DNA of 64,000 nucleotides from JADGGM01 sp025449955. GTDB taxonomy: Bacteria; Gemmatimonadota; Gemmatimonadetes; Gemmatimonadales; Gemmatimonadaceae. The stretch is from assembly GCA_036554285.1 (NCBI GenBank), contig DATBNO010000059.1, positions 124,001 through 188,000 of the forward strand. The letters run 5' to 3'. Of this stretch, positions 17,934 to 27,742 are shown one piece after another (position 1 is the first letter of the stretch; the number at the start of each line of letters is the position of its first letter). The position numbers and the translations under genes are program-made. The notes below the pieces were generated by a model. It saw nothing but the letters and a program-made list of their open reading frames with translations. It had not been told where the DNA came from and ran no database searches.

Positions 17934-19535
17934 TCAGTGCCCGGCCTGCGCCGTCACCGGCGTCGCGTGCTGCGTCGACGCGATGAACGAGGCAATGTCG
18001 GACTTGAGCTGCTTCGCCGATGCCTGGTTCAAATACGCCATGTGCCCGCTCTCGTAGTACTTGAACTGCACCCGGTCCTTGTACGTCTGGTCGAAGCCCA
18101 GATGCGTGAAGGTGTACTCCGCGTTCGCGAACGGCGTCGCCGTGTCGTAGTAGCCGGCGCCCACCATCACGTGCAGATACGGGTCCTTCGCCATCGCCAT
18201 GCGCAGCGACTCGGTCTCGCTCGGGAAACCGCGCGAGAAGGTGAGCGTGCTGTAGTCCCACCGGCCGGTGTGGCCGCCCATGTAGTACTGCAGATTGCTC
18301 GAGTACTTGAGGTCGTCGTGCAGGTAGCGCATGAACGCCGCCATGAACGCGCCCGATGGCGCGACGTCCGATGGGTCGTAGTCCTGGCGCTGGTTCGACG
18401 GATTGCCGTTGATTCCCGTTAGGCGCGTGTCGTAGCGGCCGAGCATGAGACGCTGGTCGCGCAACAGCTCGGTGCGGAAGCTGCCCGCATCCAGCCGCAG
18501 GTTGGTGTTCATCAAGTACGTCTCCGAGATGCCGGTGAGCGACGACAGCTTTTGTGCCACCGCGTGCCGCTCCGCATCGGAGAGCATGTTGCCCTTGGCC
18601 AACGCCGTGAGATAGTCGCCGAACGCGTAGCTGCGCGACTCGGCCACCACCTGCTCGAGCGACTCGCTCTGCAGATTCGACGGCAGCTTCTTGTGGTACC
18701 ACGCCGTCGCCGTGTAGGTGGGCAGGAACGTCGCGTATGCGATGTCGTTGCTCGGATCCTGCGAGATGTACTGGAAGTCGAGCACCGTGCCTAACAACAT
18801 GATGCCGTTGAGCTCGATCCCCTCGCGCTCCTGCAGCTCGCTCGCCAGGCCGGCCGAACGGAACGTGCCGTAGCTCTCGCCGAACAAATACTTGGGCGAC
18901 GCCCACCGGTCGTATTTGTCGAGATAGTCGCGGATGAACTCGCCGAACATCTGCACGTCGTTCACCGCGCCGGTGAACTCGGACGCTTTCACGCCCTCGG
19001 CGGGCCGCGAGTAGCCCGTCATCATCGCGTCCACCTGCACCAGGTCGGTCACGTCTAACGGAGTGTTCGGATTGTCGACCAGGTTGTACGGCGGCGCGGG
19101 CTCGGAGCCGGCCGGACCCATCTCCGGGTGCTTCGGGCTCATGATGCCCTCGTCCAGCCAGATCGACGCCGAGCCCGGTCCGCCGTTGAAGAAGAACGTC
19201 ACCGGACGCGACGCCGGCTCTACGCCATCCTTCGTGTACGAGATGTAGAACACGGTCGCCGCGGGCTTTCCGGTGGAATCGCGGATCACCATCGTGCCGG
19301 CGCGAGCCGTGTAGGCGACCGGCTTCCCATCCACCGTGATGGTGTGCTGCGTCGTCGACACTTTCTCGATCGCCGGCACGCCGGCCGAATCGGTTGCGCC
19401 GCTGTCCCGTTCGGCGCCCGGAGCGCCACGCGCGCCAGGCCGCGCTCCAGGTGGACCTTGACGCTGTTGGGCCGCGGCAGGACCGACGGCCAGAAACGAG
19501 ATGGCGGTGCCGAGCAACAGCAAACGCGTTCGCAT
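17934..19535 (-). CDS. Secreted S10-family serine carboxypeptidase
   Basis: 533 residues from ATG 19535, preceded by AAGGAGTG. Signal peptide 'LLLLGTAISFLAVGPAAAQQ', then a Gly/Ala/Pro-rich linker. S10 features: 'TFFFNGGPGSASIW' (oxyanion region), 'LFGESYGTFRS' with the nucleophile Ser in GESYG, an Asp in 'VMVGAGYYDTATPF' and the catalytic His in 'FKYYESGHMAYLN'. Bacterial S10 enzymes remove C-terminal residues from peptides, here in the periplasm or outside. The open frame extends well beyond the chosen start, but the ribosome binding site and signal peptide fix it. Confidence 0.92.
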   Translation of the reverse strand: MRTRLLLLGTAISFLAVGPAAAQQRQGPPGARPGARGAPGAERDSGATDSAGVPAIEKVSTTQHTITVDGKPVAYTARAGTMVIRDSTGKPAATVFYISYTKDGVEPASRPVTFFFNGGPGSASIWLDEGIMSPKHPEMGPAGSEPAPPYNLVDNPNTPLDVTDLVQVDAMMTGYSRPAEGVKASEFTGAVNDVQMFGEFIRDYLDKYDRWASPKYLFGESYGTFRSAGLASELQEREGIELNGIMLLGTVLDFQYISQDPSNDIAYATFLPTYTATAWYHKKLPSNLQSESLEQVVAESRSYAFGDYLTALAKGNMLSDAERHAVAQKLSSLTGISETYLMNTNLRLDAGSFRTELLRDQRLMLGRYDTRLTGINGNPSNQRQDYDPSDVAPSGAFMAAFMRYLHDDLKYSSNLQYYMGGHTGRWDYSTLTFSRGFPSETESLRMAMAKDPYLHVMVGAGYYDTATPFANAEYTFTHLGFDQTYKDRVQFKYYESGHMAYLNQASAKQLKSDIASFIASTQHATPVTAQAGH

Positions 19536-19693
19536 GACGGGCACTCCTTGAAACCGGTTCACGGTGCGTACTGCACGAGCCGCATGACTGCCGAGATGTA
19601 TGGCATCACGATAGAAACGGCGAGGTGGCCCGGATCGCTGTGCAAGCCGCCGGGCGCCCCCGATACGGATGAGGACGGCACCCTGCGAGGTCG

Positions 19694-21520
19694 TCACTGC
19701 CTCAGATCGTCGAGGATCGGCGTGGCCAGTCCGGCGATAGTCGGATCTGCGACGCGTCCCTCGAGATCGAACACCTCGATCTCGTTGCGCCCGCGATGCA
19801 GCCACGCCCCCGGCATGTACAGCGTCTGCTGCGGACCCACGCGCCAATAGCGGCCGAGGTTGATGCCGTTCACGAAGACGATGCCGCGGTTCCAGCCTCG
19901 CATGTCGAGGAACGTGTCGCCCGTCGCGTCGAGCGTGAACGACCCCCGGTACACGGTTGGACCGACGCGCGCCGTCGTGTCGCCCGCCGCGGCCGGCGCG
20001 GAATCGAATGGGAGGCCGAACATTTCCCAACCGTCGAGACGCACGTCACCCACGCGAACGGGCTCGACGATCCCTTTGCGATCGTCCACGAGATCGTTCC
20101 CGTAGTTGATGTGTCCCATGTTCTCGACGAAAATGTCGAGCACGCCGTTCGCCGGAATGCTGACGGGCGCGGAGAACGCTTTGGTGCGACGGTCGAGCGT
20201 CGCCACGCGCTGGCCGTTCACGAACACTTCACCGAAGTCGCGGAGGCCGCTCACCGAGAGTTCGCCGCTCACCGCGGCCGCCACGCGATGCCGGTAGAGC
20301 ACGTACCCCTGTGATTGGCCCAGATCGGCGAACGACAGCGGATTGGGCGAGCGCACCGGCGTCGCGTGCGCGACGAGATCGGCGAGCGTCGCGGCTTGCG
20401 TTAGGCGGATGGCCGGGACCGTGATCACCGGGAGGCGCGCCGGCACATCGGGAATGGCGTACGACACGTGCCGGCGGATCACGTCGCGCAACGCATAGTA
20501 CTTCTCGGTTGGCCATCCGGCCTCCGACAGCGGCGCATTGTAATCGTAGCTCGTCATGCTGGGCACGATGGGCGCGGACTTCGTGTAGTTGGCGCCCGAT
20601 GTGAATCCGAAATTCGTGCCGCCGTGAAACATGTACAGGCTCACGCTCGCGCCGCGCGACAGCAGGCTGTCGTATTCCGGCAGAAACCCGGAGAGCGGCG
20701 TGGATGGCAGCGGCTCTCCCCAGTGCGTGAGCCATCCCGGGTACAACTCGGCGACCATGTACGGACCAGTGCCGCGATTGAAGGGCCGCGCGCGCGCGGC
20801 GAGCGAATCGTAGTTCTGTTCTCCGGTCGCGGTGACGAACACGCCGGGGATCCCGCCCTGCTCAAAGCTGTCGTCTCCGTCGGCGGTGAAGAGGGGCACG
20901 TCGATGCCCGCGTCGGTGAGCATGCGACGCGTCGCATCTTTGTAGGCCGAGTCGGCGCCGAAGGAGCCGTATTCGTTCTCGACCTGCACCATCAGAATGG
21001 GACCCCCATGGGTCACCAGGAGCGGCCGCACCTGAGCGGCGAGGGCGCGAATGTACCGTTGGGCGGCGCGCTGATAGCGTGGGTCGTTGCTGCGGACGCG
21101 CACCGCCGGTGACGCGAGCAAGTACGATGGAATGCCGCCGAAATCCCATTCGGCGCACACGTACGGGCCGGGGCGCAAGATCACCCACAGTCCTTCCTGC
21201 TGGGCGATGCGGATGAACTCGGCGAGATCCCGATTCCCGGTGTGGAAGTCGAACACGCCGGGGCGCACTTCGTGATAGTTCCAGAAGACGTAGGTCGCGA
21301 TGGTGTTGAGTCCCATCGCCTTCGCCATCTGCAGTCGATGGCGCCAGTATTCGCGCGGGATGCGCGCATAATGCATCTCGCCCGAGATGATCTGGAGCGG
21401 CTTACCATCCAGCAGGAACGCGCCGCGGCCAAGCGTGAACGTGTGGGCGGCATACGGTCTTGGCGCCGATGGCGCGCCGAGGACGCAGCAGAGACCCAGG
21501 AGCGCGAGACGCGCACGCAT
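19694..21520 (-). CDS. Beta-galactosidase, glycoside hydrolase family 35
   Basis: About 608 residues. Signal peptide from Met at 21520 ('RARLALLGLCCVLGAPSAP'), followed by 'FLLDGKPLQIISGEMHYARI', the classic GH35 opening. The acid/base Glu is in 'LMVQVENEYGSFG' and the nucleophile Glu in 'GPYMVAELYPGW'. C-terminal galactose-binding-like domains contain 'GEVFVNGQRVATLD' and 'RGIVFVNGINLGRYW'. It removes terminal beta-galactose from oligosaccharides or glycans. An earlier ATG at 21583 is possible but would overlap the divergent gene's leader. Confidence 0.93.
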   Translation of the reverse strand: MRARLALLGLCCVLGAPSAPRPYAAHTFTLGRGAFLLDGKPLQIISGEMHYARIPREYWRHRLQMAKAMGLNTIATYVFWNYHEVRPGVFDFHTGNRDLAEFIRIAQQEGLWVILRPGPYVCAEWDFGGIPSYLLASPAVRVRSNDPRYQRAAQRYIRALAAQVRPLLVTHGGPILMVQVENEYGSFGADSAYKDATRRMLTDAGIDVPLFTADGDDSFEQGGIPGVFVTATGEQNYDSLAARARPFNRGTGPYMVAELYPGWLTHWGEPLPSTPLSGFLPEYDSLLSRGASVSLYMFHGGTNFGFTSGANYTKSAPIVPSMTSYDYNAPLSEAGWPTEKYYALRDVIRRHVSYAIPDVPARLPVITVPAIRLTQAATLADLVAHATPVRSPNPLSFADLGQSQGYVLYRHRVAAAVSGELSVSGLRDFGEVFVNGQRVATLDRRTKAFSAPVSIPANGVLDIFVENMGHINYGNDLVDDRKGIVEPVRVGDVRLDGWEMFGLPFDSAPAAAGDTTARVGPTVYRGSFTLDATGDTFLDMRGWNRGIVFVNGINLGRYWRVGPQQTLYMPGAWLHRGRNEIEVFDLEGRVADPTIAGLATPILDDLRQ

Positions 21521-21624
21521 CCGTTGACGTTGGGCTCGCGGTGCGATAGTCTCGCGACGGCGCATTCTTCGAGCAAAGAGCATTGGCAGTCCACCCCGAT
21601 CGTCCGGCAACTCGGTCCGAGCCC

Positions 21625-23646
21625 GTGTCCGCCGTCAGCCGCCGCGACTTCCTCGAGCGCGGCGGCGGCCTCGTCCTCGCACTCGGCGCGTTAGGCAAGT
21701 TAGGCGCGCCCGGCGTGTGGGCGCACGCGGCCGCGCGCGTGGAGCTCGCGGCGGACGAGATCACGCTCGCCAACGATGCCATCGCGGCCGTGTGGACCAC
21801 AACCGGCGGCTCGTTCCGTCCGGTGCGGATCACCGACGGGGTGAACAAGACCGCGTTGCCCGTGCCCGCGCAAGCGTTCACGCTCGCGTTCGCCGACAAA
21901 TCGACGCTCGACGCGAGCGACATGCGCCTCGTGGGACCGCCCGTCACCGAGTCGCTGGCGCCGAGTGCGTTGGCGTCGCGGGCGGTGGAGCGGCTCGGCG
22001 GTCGACGGGTGACGGTGCGGCTCAGGGATTCCGCTGGCCGCATCGAGGCCGTATGGACTGGCGTGCTGCGGGACGGCAGCGCGTACGTGCGGCAGGAGCT
22101 GACGCTCCGCGCGATCGGCGCAGACCTCCCGCTCCGGTCGGTGACGATGTTCGCGGCGCACGCGCCTAACGCAATGACGCCCGGCACCGTGCGCGGCACG
22201 CCGGTGGTGATCGGCAATGCGTATGTGGCCGTCGAGCATCCGCTCGCCGACAACGTCGTGGACGGCGATCAGGTCCGCTGCCGCGCCACGCGCACGCTGC
22301 CGCTTCGCCCCGGGACGACGCTCGAGCTGAGCGCGGTGGTCGGCGTGACGCGACCCGGCCAGCTGCGGCGCGACTTTCTCGCGTATGTGGAGCGCGAGCG
22401 CGCGCATCCCTATCGCACGTTCCTCCACTACAACTCGTGGTACGACATCGGCTACTTCAACCGCTACCGCCAGGCCGACGCGTTGGGCGCGATCACGGCG
22501 TTAGGCACGGAGCTGCACGAGAAGCGCGGCGTGACGCTCGATTCGTTCCTGTTCGACGATGGGTGGGACGATCCGACCACATTGTGGCACTTCAATTCGG
22601 GTTTTCCGGACGGATTCACGAAGGTCGCGGCGGCGACGCACCAGTACGGCGCCGCGCCCGGCGTGTGGCTCTCGCCGTGGGGCGGCTATGGCAAGCCGCG
22701 CGAGGAACGACTCGCGTACGGGAAGCAGCAGGGCTTCGAGACCAACGCCGACGGATTCGCGCTATCGGGTCCGGTCTACTACAAGCGCTTCCGCGACACG
22801 TGCGTCGACATGATTCGCCGCTATGGCGTCAATCAATTCAAGATCGACGGTACGGGCGACGCGTCGAGCACGTTCCCCGGCAGTCCGTTCGACAGCGACT
22901 TCGACGCGGCGATTCATCTCATCGGCGAGCTGCGCGCGGAGGAGCCTAACCTGTACGTGAATCTCACGACGGGAACGTACCCGTCGCCGTTCTGGCTTCG
23001 CTACGCGGATTCGATCTGGCGTGGCGGCGACGATCACGACTTCGCCGGCATCGGCACGTCGCGCCAGCGATGGATCACGTACCGCGATGCGGACACGTAC
23101 GAGCACGTCGTGCGCGCCGGCGCGTTGTTCCCGATGAACTCGCTCATGCTGCACGGGATGATCTACGCCAAGCAGGCGCACAATCTGATGACCGACCCGG
23201 GCAACGATTTCCCCAGCGAAGCGCGCAGCTATTTCGGCACCGGCACGCAGCTGCAGGAGATGTACATCACGCCCGCGCTCCTCTCATCTGGTGACTGGGA
23301 CGTGATCGCCGAGTGTGCCAAGTGGTCACGGACGAACGCGGGGACGTTGGTCGACACGCACTGGGTGGGCGGCGATCCAGAGCGGCTGGAGCCGTACGGT
23401 TGGGCTTCGTGGTCGGCGGCGAAGGGGATACTCACGCTGCGGAACCCGTCGAACGTGGCGCAGGACATCGGGATTGATGTGGCGCGGGCGTTCGAGCTGC
23501 CGGACGGGGCGCCGCGAACATTCACCGGCTCCAGCCCCTGGCGAGCGGACCGCGGGCCTGCACCGATGGAGCTGCGCGCCGGCGATGAACATCTATTTCA
23601 GCTGGCGCCGTTCCAAGTTGTCACGGTGGAGTGTACTCCGAGATGA
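21625..23646 (+). CDS. Tat-exported alpha-galactosidase-like glycosidase (GH36-type)
   Basis: About 673 residues from GTG 21625. A twin-arginine signal 'SRRDFLERGGGLVLALGALG' shows export in folded form. An N-terminal beta-sandwich (to about residue 260) precedes a TIM barrel with 'FLFDDGWDDPTTLW', 'GVWLSPWGGYGKPREERL', 'GVNQFKIDGTGD' (Asp near 407, likely nucleophile) and 'GGDDHDFAGIGTSRQRW'. These are clan GH-D patterns (GH27/GH36). The exact family and linkage need a database match. Divergent from the GH35 gene across about 100 bases, so the two probably share a control region. Confidence 0.72.
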   Translation: MSAVSRRDFLERGGGLVLALGALGKLGAPGVWAHAAARVELAADEITLANDAIAAVWTTTGGSFRPVRITDGVNKTALPVPAQAFTLAFADKSTLDASDMRLVGPPVTESLAPSALASRAVERLGGRRVTVRLRDSAGRIEAVWTGVLRDGSAYVRQELTLRAIGADLPLRSVTMFAAHAPNAMTPGTVRGTPVVIGNAYVAVEHPLADNVVDGDQVRCRATRTLPLRPGTTLELSAVVGVTRPGQLRRDFLAYVERERAHPYRTFLHYNSWYDIGYFNRYRQADALGAITALGTELHEKRGVTLDSFLFDDGWDDPTTLWHFNSGFPDGFTKVAAATHQYGAAPGVWLSPWGGYGKPREERLAYGKQQGFETNADGFALSGPVYYKRFRDTCVDMIRRYGVNQFKIDGTGDASSTFPGSPFDSDFDAAIHLIGELRAEEPNLYVNLTTGTYPSPFWLRYADSIWRGGDDHDFAGIGTSRQRWITYRDADTYEHVVRAGALFPMNSLMLHGMIYAKQAHNLMTDPGNDFPSEARSYFGTGTQLQEMYITPALLSSGDWDVIAECAKWSRTNAGTLVDTHWVGGDPERLEPYGWASWSAAKGILTLRNPSNVAQDIGIDVARAFELPDGAPRTFTGSSPWRADRGPAPMELRAGDEHLFQLAPFQVVTVECTPR

Positions 23647-23732
23647 GCATCCATTGGCTTCGGCGGGTGTAAGAACGACTGGCAGTGAGTAGACGCCGAG
23701 CGTAGGATTCCATCATCGCTAATGGAAAGGGT

Positions 23733-24422
23733 GTGACCATAGAGACCAGCGACCTGCGTGAGCAGCCGGCTTACACCTTGGCTGAGGCGGCTCGATACAT
23801 TCGCGTCGCTCCTGCGACGCTCAGATCATGGACGCTGGGTCGTCGCTACGCGACTGCGTCTGGTGCTCGCCGTTTTCGCCCCCTCATCCATCCGCTGTCG
23901 AGGAAGGAATCCCTCCTCTCGTTCAACAATCTCATCGAAGCTCACGTGCTGCGGTCCCTGCGAACCGATCACGGCGTCCCGCTGCACGCCGTACGTCAGG
24001 CCCTGCAATACGCCGAGAGCGAACTCGAGATCAGTCGGTTGCTGCTGCGACACGATCTCGCGACTGACGCCGGCCAGGTCTTCCTGGATCGCTATGGAGA
24101 GCTGCTGAATCTTTCCGCGTCTGGCCAGTTGGCGATGCGGCGACTGTTGGAAGAGCACTTGAAGCGTGTCGAATGGGACCGGTGGCAGTACCCAGTACGG
24201 CTATTTCCGTTCGTCACCGGCGAGCGCATCGTTGCCGACCGACCGATAGCGATCGACGCAGGTGTTGCGTTCGGACGTCCAATAGTGCTGAAGGCCGGAG
24301 TGGCGACCCGGGCGATAGCCGACCGGATCGACGCTGGAGAGGCGGTAGCGGACCTCGCAACCGACTATGGCCTAACCGAAGGGGAAGTGGAACAAGCCGT
24401 GCTGTATGAGCGCGCGGCGTGA
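23733..24422 (+). CDS. Antitoxin: MerR-type HTH plus DUF433
   Basis: 229 residues from GTG 23733. The N-terminus has a MerR-like DNA-binding helix pair ('YTLAEAARYIRVAPATLRSW') and the C-terminus carries DUF433 ('GRPIVLKAGVATRAIADRID', 'VADLATDYGLTEGEVEQAV'). DUF433 proteins are the usual partner of PIN-like toxins. It overlaps the downstream toxin gene by 17 bases, so both are made together, and the HTH probably represses the promoter in 23647-23732. Its low density of the recurrent word and somewhat lower GC fit a mobile module. Confidence 0.82.
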   Translation: MTIETSDLREQPAYTLAEAARYIRVAPATLRSWTLGRRYATASGARRFRPLIHPLSRKESLLSFNNLIEAHVLRSLRTDHGVPLHAVRQALQYAESELEISRLLLRHDLATDAGQVFLDRYGELLNLSASGQLAMRRLLEEHLKRVEWDRWQYPVRLFPFVTGERIVADRPIAIDAGVAFGRPIVLKAGVATRAIADRIDAGEAVADLATDYGLTEGEVEQAVLYERAA

Positions 24423-24837
24423 CCCCACGTTTTTCACGGACCGCGACCTCGGTAATCAGTTTCCGAACATCCTAACGGCAGCACGACTCAGAGTCGAGCG
24501 GCATGGCGATCACTTCGCGCCCGACTGCGCCGATGTCGAATGGTTATCGGTGGTGGGCGCCAAGGGATGGATTGCCCTTACGCACAACAGCCGCATCCGA
24601 TATACGCCGAATGAGCTCGCGGCGGTGATGGATCATGATGTCGCGCTGCTGGTCGTTGTGGGGCATGCGCCGTACGCTGACCTTGCGCAGTCTTTCGTCG
24701 CGACCATCGAGCGCATCCGCACTTTTCTCGACACGCATCGGCCTCCATTCATTGCCAAGGTGTATCGCGCTTCGCCATCACGAGTCGCAAGTGCGAGGGT
24801 GCTACCGGGGCGGGTCGAGCTATGGCATCCGCGATGA
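24406..24837 (+). CDS. Toxin: PIN-like (VapC45/DUF5615-type) nuclease
   Basis: 143 residues. Opens with 'PTFFTDRDLGNQFPNILTAA' (first acidic residue), then 'HFAPDCADVEWLSVVGAKGW' and 'IALTHNSRIRYTPNEL', and ends 'AKVYRASPSRV ... GRVELWHP'. This is the PIN-like VapC45 pattern; such proteins are thought to cut RNA. In many relatives the 'LTHN' position reads LTHD, so one acidic residue of the site appears replaced by Asn here, which could weaken activity. Start codon lies inside the antitoxin gene. Confidence 0.8.
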   Translation: MSARRDPTFFTDRDLGNQFPNILTAARLRVERHGDHFAPDCADVEWLSVVGAKGWIALTHNSRIRYTPNELAAVMDHDVALLVVVGHAPYADLAQSFVATIERIRTFLDTHRPPFIAKVYRASPSRVASARVLPGRVELWHPR

Positions 24838-24882
24838 CGGGCGAATCGTGCTTTCCGTTCAGGCTATGAAACGACGCGCTGA

Positions 24883-27504
24883 ATGCGTCTGACCTCGCTC
24901 GATTGGGTCATCGTCGCCGTCAGTCTGGCGCTCTGCTACCTGCCGGCCTTCTTCTACATTCGGCGGTCGCAGTCCGGGCTCGCCGAGTTCTTCGCGTCGG
25001 GGCAGTCGGCACCGTGGTGGCTCGTCGGGACATCGATGGTGGCCACCACGTTCAGCACCGACACGCCTAACTTGGTCACCGACTTCGTGCGCTCGCACGG
25101 TGTGTCGTACAACTGGGTGTGGTGGGCGTTCCTGCTCACCGGCATGGCGACGGTGTTCTTCTATGCCCAACTGTGGCGGCGGTCGGGCGTGCTCACGGAC
25201 CTCGAGTTCTACGAGGTCCGGTACTCCGGGAAGCCGGCGGCCTTGGTGCGCGGATTCCGCGCCGTGTACCTGGGTCTTTTCTTCAACATCATGATCATGT
25301 CGACGGTGACGCTCGCCGCGATCAAGATCGCCAACGTGATGTTGGGCTGGGACCGTCTCGAGACCGTGCTCATCGCCGGCACGGCGTGCGTGCTGTTCGC
25401 CTCGATCTCCGGATTGTGGGGCGTGCTCACCACCGACCTGGTGCAATTCGCGCTGGCGATGACCGGCGTGATCGCGGCGGCGGTCGTGGCGCTCCACCAG
25501 CCGCAGGTCGGCGGCCTAACGGGAATGCTCCACAAGGTGGCGCCGGCGACGCTCAACCTGCTGCCCGACTTTCACGATACGTCGCTCACGGTGACGGTGC
25601 TCGTGATTCCGCTAACCATCCAGTGGTGGTCGGTGTGGTATCCGGGGTCCGAGCCGGGCGGCGGCAGCTACATCGCGCAGCGCATTCTCGCGTCGCGCAA
25701 CGAGCGGCACGCGTTAGGCGCGACGCTCTGGTTCAACGTCGCCAACTACGCGCTCCGGCCGTGGCCGTGGATCATCGTCGCGCTGTGCTCGATGCTCGTG
25801 TTCCCGACGTTGGGCGACATCCACCGGGCGATGCCGCACGTCGACCCGGCGCTCATCGGCAACGACCTCGCGTATCCGGCCATGCTCACCTTGCTGCCGG
25901 TGGGCATGAAGGGCCTCATCATTGCCGCGCTCTTCGCCGCGTATCGGTCGACGATGGAGACCCACCTCAATTGGGGCTCGTCGTATCTGATCATCGATTT
26001 CTACCAGCGGTTCATCGCGGCGGGGAAGAGCGAGCGCCACTACTTGTGGGCGTCGCGGTTGCTCACGGCCATCCTCATGATCTGCGCCGGCGCGTTCACG
26101 CTGTTGCTGTCGACGGCGAGCGAGGCGTTCCAGTTGTTGCTGTCGGTGGGGGCGGGCACGGGGCTCATCTATCTCCTGCGATGGTTCTGGTGGCGCATCA
26201 ACGCGTGGAGCGAGATCTCGGCGATGCTGTCGTCGTTCGCCGTGTCGATCGGGTTTTTCGCGGCCCACAAGTTAGGCGCGGCGATCCCCGACCCGATTCC
26301 CTTGCTCGTGACCGTGGGCGTGACGACCGTCGTGTGGGTGTCGGTCACGCTGCTCACGCCGCCGGCCGATCACGCGACCTTGGTGCGGTTCTACGAGCTC
26401 ACGCGGCCGTCCGGTCCGGGTTGGGCCAGGATCCGCGCGGCATCCAAGGTCGCCGCCTCGCCCGACAGCCTGCCGCAGATGCTGCTCGGCTGGACGGCCG
26501 GGGTGTTGTTCGTATACGCCGGGCTGTTCGGCACCGGCGCGGTGATCTATGGCCGCCTAACGCAAGCCATCGTGTGGCTGGTGGCGTTCGTGGTGAGCGG
26601 CGTGGTGCTGTGGGGTGTGGTGCGGCGCGTCTGGTCGGCGGGCAGCGCGGCCGATGCCGGGAGTGAAACGTCGGCGCTGGCGGCGACGCGGCCGTGTACC
26701 AAGGCGGTGGTGCTCGCCCGTGGGTTAGGCACGCGCATGCGCGAGGCCGACGGGACCGTGGCGCTCGAAACGGAGCAGTCGGCGGCGGCGGACGCGGGCG
26801 CCAAGGCGATGATCCCGACCGGCCGGCCGTTTCTCGACTATGTATTGAGTGCGCTCGCCGACGCCGGCTTCACCGACGTGTGCCTCGTGGTCGCGCCCGA
26901 TCACGCCGCGATGCGCGACCACTACACGCGCACCGCGATTCCCAAGCGAGTGCGCGTGGCGTTCGCCGTGCAGACCGAGCCGATCGGAACCGCTGACGCC
27001 GTGCTCGCGGCGCAGGAGTTCACGCAGGGCGAGCCGTTCGTGGTGCTCAACGCCGACAACTATTACCCCGCCGAGGCACTCGCTCGACTGCGTGTGACTA
27101 ACGGAGCAGCGGCGATCGGCTTTTCACGCGCGGGGCTCGTCCGCGGCGGCAATATTCCGGCCGAGCGAATTGCGGCCTATGCGGTACTGGATGTTGGGAC
27201 GAACGGTGTACTGCGCCGCGTCGTAGAAAAGCCGGACGCCGCGGCGTTCGCGGCGCTCGACACCGGCCTGCCGGTGAGCATGAACGTGTGGCGCCTCACA
27301 TCCGAATGCTTTCGCGCGTGCCGGGACGTGCAGCCGTCGCCGCGCGGGGAGCTCGAGCTTCCCTTGGCGCTACAGTATGCCATCGAGGTGTTGGGGGTGC
27401 GCCTAACGGTTATCAATGCCGACGCACCCGTGCTCGACCTGTCGCGGCGGTCGGACATTCCACGCGTCGCGGCGTTGTTGGCGGGGGTCGAGGTGCGGTT
27501 GTGA
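24883..27504 (+). CDS. Sodium:solute symporter fused to a sugar nucleotidyltransferase domain
   Basis: 873 residues in one frame. Residues 1 to about 585 are an SSS-family sodium:solute symporter of the sugar type with about 13-14 helices ('FFASGQSAPWWLVGTSMVAT', 'IQWWSVWYPGSEPGGGSYIA', 'METHLNWGSSYLIIDFYQRF'). From about 605 a nucleotidyltransferase domain begins ('AVVLARGLGTRMRE', 'GAKAMIPTGRPFLDYVLSAL', 'EPFVVLNADNYYPAEALA', 'AAYAVLDVGTNGVLRRVVEK'), the fold that joins sugar-1-phosphates to nucleotides. The second domain would be cytoplasmic. A linked uptake and activation function, perhaps for galactose given the nearby galactosidases, is inference. Confidence 0.85.
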   Translation: MRLTSLDWVIVAVSLALCYLPAFFYIRRSQSGLAEFFASGQSAPWWLVGTSMVATTFSTDTPNLVTDFVRSHGVSYNWVWWAFLLTGMATVFFYAQLWRRSGVLTDLEFYEVRYSGKPAALVRGFRAVYLGLFFNIMIMSTVTLAAIKIANVMLGWDRLETVLIAGTACVLFASISGLWGVLTTDLVQFALAMTGVIAAAVVALHQPQVGGLTGMLHKVAPATLNLLPDFHDTSLTVTVLVIPLTIQWWSVWYPGSEPGGGSYIAQRILASRNERHALGATLWFNVANYALRPWPWIIVALCSMLVFPTLGDIHRAMPHVDPALIGNDLAYPAMLTLLPVGMKGLIIAALFAAYRSTMETHLNWGSSYLIIDFYQRFIAAGKSERHYLWASRLLTAILMICAGAFTLLLSTASEAFQLLLSVGAGTGLIYLLRWFWWRINAWSEISAMLSSFAVSIGFFAAHKLGAAIPDPIPLLVTVGVTTVVWVSVTLLTPPADHATLVRFYELTRPSGPGWARIRAASKVAASPDSLPQMLLGWTAGVLFVYAGLFGTGAVIYGRLTQAIVWLVAFVVSGVVLWGVVRRVWSAGSAADAGSETSALAATRPCTKAVVLARGLGTRMREADGTVALETEQSAAADAGAKAMIPTGRPFLDYVLSALADAGFTDVCLVVAPDHAAMRDHYTRTAIPKRVRVAFAVQTEPIGTADAVLAAQEFTQGEPFVVLNADNYYPAEALARLRVTNGAAAIGFSRAGLVRGGNIPAERIAAYAVLDVGTNGVLRRVVEKPDAAAFAALDTGLPVSMNVWRLTSECFRACRDVQPSPRGELELPLALQYAIEVLGVRLTVINADAPVLDLSRRSDIPRVAALLAGVEVRL

Positions 27505-27599
27505 GCTGAACCGCGCGCGGCCATGGCTGCGCAGCAATCGTGGCTACAGCTGAAAGGCATGGCATGGCACACAACGCAATCCACGGTTGGTGGGGGCCG

Positions 27600-27731
27600 G
27601 TCACGGTGATCAATACGCGCCCGGACATTGAGACGGCAGATGTGCTTGCCCGGCTCGACCTTCGAGGCATAGAACGCCGCCGCTTCGTCGGCGTTGTCGG
27701 TGTCCCTGACGCGGGGAGAAATCGTGGTCAT
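27600..27731 (-). pseudogene. Remnant of a VOC/PhnB-like gene
   Basis: From ATG 27731 behind AGGAGACG the frame reads MTTISPRVRDTDNADEAAAF then YASKVEPGKH. That resembles the start of PhnB-type VOC proteins (TISP... nAeEAaaFYvS). Similarity fades within 40 residues, and the remaining frame overlaps the end of the symporter fusion gene antisense. ArsR, SRPBCC and VOC genes often form one operon in this order, which supports the reading as a decayed third gene. Confidence 0.45.
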
Positions 27732-27742
27732 CGTCTCCTCCT

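Noticed and set aside
17881..18906. 341-codon frame overlapping the S10 peptidase gene
   Set aside because: It is a shadow frame; the S10 frame has a signal peptide, catalytic motifs and a terminator.
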